Shown one piece after another: positions 56,242 to 64,000 of a DNA stretch of 64,000 nt. Location of the stretch: positions 2,418,001 to 2,482,000 of the forward strand of contig JAETXT010000008.1 in the NCBI GenBank assembly GCA_019188255.1. Direction: 5' to 3'. This DNA comes from Verticillium longisporum. Its lineage: Eukaryota; Ascomycota; Sordariomycetes; Glomerellales; Plectosphaerellaceae. A program made the position numbers and the translations under genes. Positions within the stretch are counted from its first letter, which is position 1. Each line of letters begins with the position of its first letter. The notes under the pieces are model-generated. The model ran no database searches and was not told where the DNA came from. It was given only the letters and a program-made list of their open reading frames with translations.

Positions 56242-57176
56242 ATGGCCCAAGGTACTGTATCGGGTCTCCCCTGTGCCGAGAGTTGGACCCTAAGCAACGA
56301 ATCTGGCGATGAGTACTTGATACAAATTGGCTATCCCCGCAACTGGACGGCTGAAACAGCGGGCTCCGATGACCATACGGTTCCGGTGATGTAAGTCAAT
56401 ATTCTTCCGGTTGAACTCCTCTTTCTTACGGCCACAGTTATCTTACCGATGGAAACTCTGTCTTTCTCACAGCACTTGAAGCCCTCCACCGTTGGCTCTC
56501 CCTCCGCCCTCCCGGCGCGCCATCCAGCGGCGTTGTCGTGGCCATAGGCTACCCCCTTCATGATGACAGCCCGTTCTTATTCAACGGCCGCCGGTCAAAG
56601 GACCTGACGCCTCCATTGCCTGGCGCTGGAGAGACAGAAGGCGGCGCCGACCAGTTCCTGGATTTCATCGAGCAGCGTGTCCGTCCGTTCGTCAGCCAGA
56701 GAGTCAAAGAGAAGCAAGGAGTCTCCGTGGGGAGGGAAGCTCTATGCGGACACTCATACGGCGGACTGTTTACTCTTCATGCCCTATTCACGCGGCCGAC
56801 AATTTTTGACTACTTTCTTGCCAACAGTCCCAGCATTTGGTGGAATAAAAGAGCGATCTTGAAGCATGAACTAGGATGCTACGAGAAGATAGGGGACAAG
56901 GCGACTTCAGTTATGCTTTTCGTCGGCGGCGATGAACAGGAACCACCGAGGCGGAAGGGCGAAAATGATGAAGACTTTGAGCAGCGCCGAGCGACACACA
57001 TTGAAAGGCGGATGGTTGACAATTTGAGGGAGCTGTATGAGAGACTTAGGAATTCTGGTAAGCTGGCACACATCTCCCTATCAGTATATGAAGGCGAAGA
57101 TCATGGTACGGTGATTCCTTGCGGGGTCAGCAAAGGGGTTTGGACATTCCTGGACGACTGGCCATGTATAGACTAG
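56242..57176 (+). CDS. Esterase D / IroE-EstB-like alpha/beta hydrolase
   Basis: Two exons, 56242-56390 and 56438-57176 (47-bp intron, GTAAGT to CAG), 295 residues. The first in-frame ATG is 56242; the frame upstream of it lacks ATG. Putative esterase family (PF00756) with nucleophile elbow GHSYGG (S156), acid FVGGDEQ (D215) and catalytic His in EGEDHGT (H272). VIYLTDGN, VVAIGYPL and NSPSIWWN are typical of siderophore-hydrolysing enzymes such as bacterial IroE/Fes and Aspergillus EstB, which release iron from ferric siderophores inside the cell. No signal peptide, which fits a cytosolic role. Siderophore hydrolysis is inference from family; no siderophore synthase or transporter lies nearby. 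Confidence 0.92.
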
Positions 57177-57709
57177 GCCAGAGGCAAGCCATCTATTAAC
57201 GTTTTCCCGTGGTCTTTCATGGCAGCTCCTAGCTGTTTTCTGCAGACATTGAGTATTTACTTATTCTCATCGACTGACTTGTGATGTCCATCTGCTCTCC
57301 TCTTTTGCTCAAGCTCTCAATGAACTGGCCACCTTCCACCTTGAGAGCCAGCGATAATTCCTTGCTTTGCGGCAAAATGCCCAGCCACTCAATAGCGTTC
57401 TGGCAAACTTATCAATCTGCAACACCTTGCCCGCACACGCAGTCTCGTAGTACACAGGCAGGTTTAAATCAATATGAGGTGCGTCGAAATTTTCAGCTCA
57501 CATGGGCCCAAAGTGTAGCTTATCTAGTTGATTCGATCACCAAGAGACATATCTGAGGAAAGTATGTACATTGAACGAAGTGGCTCCTGGCCATAGTCGA
57601 GCCATTGAACGCGATGCTGCACATCTCTGTTCCTGCATCGTCACGTCATGTCTGAATCTTACAGCCCTCTGTATCGCGGAAATCCTCCTTTTCGCTTGAA
57701 CTTGAACTC
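57177..57709. other. Intergenic region between convergent genes
   Basis: About 530 bp between the stops of the esterase and the LPMO genes, presumably both 3' UTRs. Confidence 0.5.
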
Positions 57710-58483
57710 CTAGCATGCTCGTACGTCCTTGGCATGACGGCGAGCCTTCTTGGCCGCGTTGTATAGAGGCGGTCCGGGGATGGGGTACTCAGTCGCAGTG
57801 TAAATGTTGAAGAGCACACCAGGATCCGTCTCCGTGTAGAGGCTCGTACCCGCGACGCCACTGGGACTTGCCGAGCCGCCACCGGAGATCTCAAGATTGA
57901 TGCACTGCGGGTAGAACTGGGCGCCGTTCGGCTGTCCTCCAGAGTGCAGGGCGATGATCTCATGACGGAGAACGTAGCTGCCGGCGGCGATGTCAGTCGG
58001 GATCGTGACCTCCCAGATCTCACCGGCAGCGATGAGTTCGTCAGCAGCCCAGTTTGAGTTAGCGGCGTCCAGGAGACCTTGCTCGGCAATCTTGAAGAAA
58101 CGGAGGGCTGTCTTGTCAACGGTCGTGCAGTCACCGTTGCAGTTCGCAAGGTAGTCGATGATGGGTCCTTTGTGCGACTCAGGCCAGGGAGACCATTTGA
58201 GGGTCAAGGTATCGCCAGCTGCCACAGGAATGTGCGAGCCTCCGTTGGTAGCGGATCGGTGGCAGATGATGTCTGGGTCTCCGGTGGCCGCAGGCTCAAC
58301 GAAGCCAAGGTCAGGGAAGTCCGCGGTCCATCCGGGAACGATTGGGGGCGAGGGGTTATAGGGAAAAGTAGACGGGTTGTAGTTGTCGTACGTCTTGCCA
58401 TTGACGGTGATGGTTTCGACAAAGCCGTGCGCAGCGGCGGACACAGCACCGAGCACAACAGCGAACAAAGCCTTCTGAGCCAT
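57710..58483 (-). CDS. AA9 lytic polysaccharide monooxygenase, secreted
   Basis: Single exon, 257 residues from ATG 58483; the longer frame reaching 58603 would bury the signal peptide. A signal peptide (1-18) ends just before His19, which becomes the N-terminal copper-brace His (HGFVETITVNG). The second brace His is H104 (PESHKGP) and the axial Tyr Y191 in QFYPQCINLEI, with Q189 beside it. Cysteines C74 and C194 can form the conserved disulfide. Copper oxygenase that cleaves cellulose or other beta-glucans outside the cell. No CBM1; it ends with the basic tail KKARRHAKDVRAC seen in some AA9 proteins. The frame is intact. Confidence 0.95.
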   Translation of the reverse strand: MAQKALFAVVLGAVSAAAHGFVETITVNGKTYDNYNPSTFPYNPSPPIVPGWTADFPDLGFVEPAATGDPDIICHRSATNGGSHIPVAAGDTLTLKWSPWPESHKGPIIDYLANCNGDCTTVDKTALRFFKIAEQGLLDAANSNWAADELIAAGEIWEVTIPTDIAAGSYVLRHEIIALHSGGQPNGAQFYPQCINLEISGGGSASPSGVAGTSLYTETDPGVLFNIYTATEYPIPGPPLYNAAKKARRHAKDVRAC

Positions 58484-59961
58484 ATCTGCGACTTGGCCTG
58501 TTTTGTAATTATAATGGAGGTTTTGAAACGTAGAGGAATCAGGCACAAAATGGAGAGAGCGAGGAAGTGTGAAATGCGAGCGGCTTGTTGAGAAATGTAC
58601 CAAGCTGAAAGCAAGCCATCAACCTCCATCTTATACCTTTCAGTCGTCTGTGCATGAGACGCATTCATCGCTGTTGATTTTTTATCTAGCCAACTTTGTT
58701 GGTGTGACTAGCTCGTCCCCGATCACGTCTGCGATGCGATGGCTATACGTGGTGACTACCAAGAACGATCGGCACGACAAATCGGAGCCTCACCATCCGC
58801 CAAACACCACTGCGCCCAACCCAGTCCCTCTTCCCCGTAAATATCTCAAGACGCACAACACAGCAATTTACCTCGGACGGGCAGGATCGGCGTCGCACCG
58901 GCCTCGGTCCAATAATATGCACCGCCAGGCGGCTGACACGCACCGGGAACCGCATGACAGCTCACCCTGTGGCCGAAAGACAACCCGGGCTCCTTGCACC
59001 TCATGCCGTTGACTGCCGATCTTGCATCTCTTTGCTTCGGAGCTTTCTTGCGGTTCCGGTGGTCGGTCCGTCACACGAGCCAACCTCTTGAGGATGTAAC
59101 CGCTGACCCAAAAAGCGGTCATGGGGTCCGAGAACCGCCAAGCAAGGCCTGTGATAAACGACTCGATCGAAAGTTGCGTAGAATGCGGTGCGGAGTATGG
59201 TGCAATAGTGGCACGCGTTTCTATCGATTACTATTACCATCGTGGTTCGCGACAGGTCAGATAATCTATACTAAACAGTTAGGTTTGGGATGAGTGTTGG
59301 CAGGTTGATATGCGTCTCGCTCGGACTTCCAGCGCAGCGGCACTTCCACCAGGCCGGATCAGGAATTCCAGCAGTGGTCACTTGGGAGACTAACGAAGAG
59401 AGTACTAAAACACTTCTTTCGTTTTCCTCTCTGGAAGTTTAGCAAGATTGTGTAAATGATAGCCGAGCAGCGGCCATGTTTACATACCTGTATTATCATA
59501 AGGATAAGTCAACATGAATTTGGCAGCGAGCAAAGTGAGATGATTCCAGTCGTTATTCGGCTGCAAATTACCAGATCCAGTCCAGACCAGACAAAAGCAG
59601 CATATTAGCCCCTTGGGCCAGCACAGACGTATCCTGCGTCAGTTAGGTCGTCACTTCATAGACCACAGATCCCCGAAAGTGGGACTGCCAAGCTGGATTA
59701 GTTTATCCTCGACGGAGCAACAGGCTTCGTAACCATTTAATGGGCCGCCTGCCGTCGGAATGTAAGGGCCCCATTATATTCATAAAAGACGACTGCGGCT
59801 GAGCTCTCTCCTGCCTCAGTAGACCTGGCATCCTGGCATTAAAACTGCCGTGTCGAACCAGGCGCCGTAATCGTGAATAGGACCTTCCTCAGCCCCGTAC
59901 CTTAGGCTTTCCATCATGTAAGCAGGTAGCCTAAGTCACTCGCCATCCTAGTACTACCTCC
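58484..59961. other. Intergenic region, no gene seen
   Basis: About 1.5 kb: promoter of the LPMO on the left, 3' end of the Zn2Cys6 gene on the right. No supported frame. Confidence 0.5.
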
Positions 59962-62702
59962 TCACTCCTTCTGAGCAAAGAAATGAGTCCAAGGAATCTG
60001 GATATTCTCGGCGCTGTTGTTCTGAATCTGCGTGTCCCAGGAGGACTGTTTGACTTGTTAGTCGAACGATCCTACGCAACCCAACTGCGGCCGTGTCAAG
60101 CATCGCAACTTACCCAGTCTATATCGCTACCCATGCCTGGATCGCCGACAGAGTCAAATTGAAGGCCATGCGCAGATTGGTATCCGGGTTGTGCCGTCCA
60201 AGAGATTGTTTGCGCCGTGTGAGCCCCTTCTAATGAACCAACCGGGTAGGGCAGCAGAGTAGTTGGCCCCCAAGATGAGCTGGGGTGCTGCTCTGATGCG
60301 AAGGCTCGAACTCCTGTTTGACAAGATGACTTGTCAGTGTCGTGTCAAGAGTTGCTCGTCTGCGGCATACTCACCAGAGGCGAACTGATAGGAAGGCCGC
60401 TGATTCAGATCCACTCCGCCAGGCTGCGCATTCCCATCAGCAGCCGAGTCTGGGCTGCTTTCGTACTGCGTGCCCGTGGAAATGGTCAGCATCCGAGATA
60501 TGATCTTGAATGCGCGGCTTGCCTCGGCCGATTGAGTTCGCATCGAGCCCCAAATTCCACGTGAGGTACGGAGTATGTGCAGCAGCCTGTCCTTCTCGAT
60601 GGGCTCTGCCGCAACCGCTGCGTCGCTGGGAGTCGACGCTCGCAGCAGGAATGATAACTCAAGGCACAGCATCATGTTCGCCAGAAGAAAATCGTGCGTG
60701 CTTAGGCTCGACAAGAACCATCTCTCTTTGGAAAGGCGACCCCCAGGCTGTATCTCGGTGTTCACGTCAAATTGATACTCGAGGGTCTTGGCAGCAGCGT
60801 CAATACAGTTGATCCGAGGGGGCGCGTAGCGTCGGTCGTTGCGTCCCAGTGCGAAGTAGCGACGGTGCAGAACGACACGAGCTTTGAGGTACATTAGTTC
60901 AATCCACAGCCTTTGCATTATGAGATCAATCGGGTCACCAATCGAAAGGCTGAAGGATCGCGCTCGGAGGACGGGGGGAATGTCCTCGTGGGCCTTTTCC
61001 AATTGATCATTGAGGCGCAGGACTTCTCCGTAGGTTGGGCTGTCCCTGTCGGCCATTCTCGCGAGGATATCGCCAAAGGCAACAACGAGCCTTGACTTCA
61101 CGATTGTATATAGGGCAGGAGTTCTCTCGGTGAAGGGCCGCTCCAGCGGCAGCTCCGTCGTCGTTTCGTCAAAGTCTTCGTCATGCAGGTTGTGGGGCAG
61201 TCCGGTGTCGAAGTACCTGTGTTGTACGTTGCCAGGCAAGCCGAACTGGAAGGCCACCAGCACATCAATCTCGACGAGAATAGTCCAGAGCCTCTTTCGC
61301 ATCTCATGTTCAAACACAGTAAGCCCTTGGAAGTGCTTGGGGTCCCGATGCAAGCCAGAGTGCATGGCCAATCTGACAATGATGGCCATCATGATGGATG
61401 TGCCTCGCTGAGCATCGCTCAGCCGGAGGTATTCGGTACCAAAGTAGAGGATTAGTGCCTCAACTTTGTACTTCCCGGGTCTAGTGTAGTCATCGAGGGC
61501 GAGGCACTGCGCGGATCTGATCCGATAGAGATCGAGGATATATTGTGGGGGTCCGATGTTGCCAGGAACCTCTTCATCGCCCCGAAGACAGAAGAAGGCG
61601 GCGTGGCTGATCATGATGCACAGAAGACCAATCCAAGTGATGGAATAATCGTGAGGGCGCTCCCAGAAAGCAGCATACTAGTTCAAGTCAGCGAGAAACA
61701 TCACATGGGAAGTATTACACAACGGGCCTCTCTGAGAAATGCAGGCACATGAAACATGGCTGAAGGAAGTCAGCTAATTTCCCTTGCCATGGGGATGTGT
61801 TAGTCGTACACCATGCCGGCTCCTTGCCCTTGAAGAACCGAGCAATAAGGCGGTCGGTGATGTCTTTTTGCGGAAGATAATCCATGAGGTCTTGCGTAGT
61901 TGCTGGAGGGAAGGTCCCCAACAGCAAGACCGGCCCCTCGGTACTCGCGAATGATGGGTCGAGATCGTCAGCATCGTCATCTTCCCTCTCCCCGTGCCCA
62001 GTGTCGGTCGTCTTGAGCTCGTCGGTGAGCCTGGTAACCTACATGAGACTTAGTATCTGCAGACACTCGCAAGACCAAGACCATGGTCACCACGTACATC
62101 ATCGAGAATGGCTTCCCAGTTGGCGGAGTCCACGTAGCGCAGTTTATCAACCATCGGTCCAGCGGGGTTGGTTCCTTGATGCCGCTCAGATCACTTGGAG
62201 TCTCAGGCAAGCGCGTTTTGCCGTACAAACTACCACCCTTTTGGCCGAAAACATCGTCCATAACGATGCCGCGCTCAGCGAGTTTTGCTCGCACATCGCT
62301 CAAGACATCTTCCAGATGCTTCAGCTTAGCCTGCAAAGTGGGCGTGTCAGCGAGCCCCTGGCGCTGACTAGACGCTTGAGGGACCGGTGCCGGTTGCCTC
62401 GTGGCTGTGCGCGGATAGAGGTATGGCACATAGTCACACGAGGCGACAATATCGCGCTTGATGCACTGATCGCAAGGCGACGCTCGATTGCACTTGAGTC
62501 TGGTATCTCATGTCAGCAATGATATGTTGACCAGAAGATATGAGGATATGCGGTCTCATGCTAACTTTTTCTCGCGGCAGTGGCTGCAGGAGAATCTGAT
62601 CCGATTGCGCTTTCGATGTCCTTCAGCTGCGGTAGACAGTGTGATCTCGGCACGCCCAGCAGACGGCTCCTGTGCTGCGGCGGAACTTGGAGGCTCTGCC
62701 AT
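59962..62702 (-). CDS. Zn2Cys6 transcription factor with fungal-specific TF domain (seven exons, one frame break)
   Basis: Nuclear regulator. My model: 62702-62566, 62499-62098, 62038-61810, 61759-61719, 61677-60375, 60313-60114 and 60045-59962. The binuclear cluster spans the first intron: C-x2-C-x6-C-x5-C-x2-C-x8-C (CSHC, then KCN, CDQC, ASC). A coiled-coil linker follows (LKHLEDVLSDVRAKL), then the Fungal_trans middle-homology domain (PF04082): LRYVDSANWEAILDD, LPQKDITDRLI, SITWIGLLCIM and FEHEMRKRLW. Exon 2 changes frame: one extra C at plus-strand G 62164-62167 is needed to reach LRYVDSANWE. The last two introns are well supported (GTGAGT and GTAAGT donors) and reveal a tail ending FFAQKE. 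The 41-bp fifth intron and exon 4 are the weakest part. About 798 residues. Targets unknown. Confidence 0.85.
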
Positions 62703-64000
62703 CTAATACCGATATTCCAACGAAACAATAGTAAGCGGATCTTAGTCGAGCTCCTCCAGACGTCTGAACTGGTTAGCACGAGGCTGAGGACGTCGACTTC
62801 AGCGCGACGAACAAATGCCCTGCGGGGTCGCGGGCGGTAAACTGAGGGCGAAGCGCGGGGCAGGTCGCATGCCTAAGCGCAGCCTACTCTGTGGTGGAAC
62901 GAATTCAACAAGATGACTAGTCCTGAACCGGAGCCACTCGATGTTCACCTTTCTTGCTCAGAGCTCCATTGTCCGGCATCAAATTCGTTTTGGAGTGCAC
63001 ACACAAGTCGACAGCGGCGTTATACAGGAGTGGGACGATGATTCCGCATTCGCCGCAAGCTGTTGAGCGACTCGGATATGAGCGCACTGCAGCCCATCTT
63101 ACCTCAGGGCGCCACGTGAGTGAGGAGCCAGCGAATCGCGCCATGGACGCTCGTTGCCTTGCCCCCCGACGCTGCAGAGTCATCCTGTGTCACTTGAAGC
63201 ACAGAGTGTCGCCCTCCTTTGGCCATCTGAAGGCATGTCAAGCCCGTCATTCGGGTATGGCGGAGGCCATCCAGGTTATATAGGTCGTCGGGATCCCAAG
63301 CCCGGATTTATGGCACCACGTCCACGGCTCCCATCGCGTCTGTACCGCCGGATTTTCGATTGGAAGCGAGAACACTGACAGATAACTCCGGAGCTCGCAA
63401 CTCTGAAACCCCAGATGACTGGCCAATCTTGCCTGGCCCCGGTCTTAGGTCCCGGGGTTGCCAGGCGGAGCTGGCCCCGTCCCTGAGTGCTAGAATCCAC
63501 ACAGGTCTTGGCTGGCTGGAGGACGACAGTGAAGATGTGCGAGCCGTCTGTTGGGTTTGGCGTGGTGTTCGATCCCATGAAAGACGACACCTGCCTTTGG
63601 AGATGACCTTCGGACATTGGTCAGCTCTGGCACGACCACAATGTTTGATGGAATTCCTCGTGCATTGGTAAGAATACCGATGCCTGGATTGTTTGACCAT
63701 TTCATGCTGGCTGAGGCCTCCATCGGTCTGGAGTCTCAGCGACGCCATGTTTGGCGACACATTGGTTGCTGAACCAGGTGGTCAACCCAAGTAGGCCGAA
63801 GAGAAGCGTGCCGAGAACAGTCTAGGGCGAAAAGGTACGTACTCAAGGGCCTGGCACCAAGAACCGGGAGCCGTCATGGACGAAAATGACGTCGTGAGCC
63901 TCTCGCCCTCCCCGTGTCACCACGCCGCGCTGTCGCGATTGACCATTTCATACATCCAGTCTCGACGCAAGCCGCATCACCGAGCTCGCCACGCCTTCGT
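62703..64000. other. Right-edge region, no gene supported
   Basis: 1.3 kb upstream of the Zn2Cys6 gene. Overlapping frames of about 100-150 codons at 63.3-63.76 kb on both strands lack any family feature. A gene running off the right edge cannot be excluded. Confidence 0.4.

Noticed and set aside
63276..63760. Overlapping frames near the right edge on both strands
   Set aside because: No recognisable domain or splice pattern, and frames on opposite strands are equally poor.

Overview
The window is nuclear DNA of a filamentous ascomycete (Pezizomycotina, most likely a Sordariomycete; I do not go to genus). The evidence is: short introns of about 41-66 bp with GT-AG ends and CTAAC/CTGAC-like branch sites; Zn2Cys6 and C2H2 regulators; a HET-domain gene; an AA9 LPMO; intron-containing tRNAs; Fot1/pogo and Ty3/gypsy transposons; and two blocks (about 1.7-7.55 kb and 37.5-46.1 kb) that are extremely AT-rich, poor in CpA/TpG and full of stop codons, the signature of repeat-induced point mutation (RIP).

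Layout. 1-1694 is a Fot1/pogo transposon (minus strand, cut by the window edge). 1.7-7.55 kb is a RIP-degraded repeat block with a 71-bp tandem array, an inverted pair of a ~290-bp dispersed repeat and a decayed tRNA-like sequence. 7.6-14.6 kb has GC-normal sequence but no convincing gene. 14.6-25 kb holds a C2H2 regulator and two collinear MYND-finger genes in tandem. 25.4-35.1 kb holds a HET-domain gene, a multi-pass membrane protein, an AtuA/DUF1446 protein, a GFA/CENP-V-fold protein and tRNA-Leu and tRNA-Arg. 35.7-37 kb is a repeat copy followed by a secreted CE4 deacetylase. 37486-46185 is a complete 8.7-kb Ty3/gypsy element (two 207-bp LTRs, 5-bp target duplication AACCG, coding on the minus strand) with a second Fot1/pogo copy nested inside it at 38266-40124. 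46.4-50 kb holds two divergently transcribed type-II-membrane glycosyltransferase-like genes. 51.3-62.7 kb holds a stand-alone MOCOS/NifS-like PLP protein, a GNAT acetyltransferase, tRNA-Ala(CGC), a small CxxC protein, an IroE/EstB-like esterase, an AA9 LPMO and a seven-exon Zn2Cys6 regulator. 62.7-64 kb has no gene I can support.

The two main observations concern history and data quality. First, the two pogo copies appear identical apart from homopolymer lengths and carry no RIP, although copy B sits inside a RIP-ruined gypsy element, so they moved after RIP acted there. Second, five otherwise well-conserved host genes (both MYND genes, the DUF5672 gene, the PLOD-like glycosyltransferase and the Zn2Cys6 regulator) and both transposase copies each contain frame breaks repaired by adding one or two bases, nearly always at a short homopolymer. 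That uniform direction looks more like homopolymer under-calling in the assembly than like real pseudogenes.

I see no operon-like system. Loose functional themes are secreted or cell-wall enzymes (CE4, AA9), Golgi glycosylation (two adjacent glycosyltransferase-like genes) and self/non-self recognition (HET).
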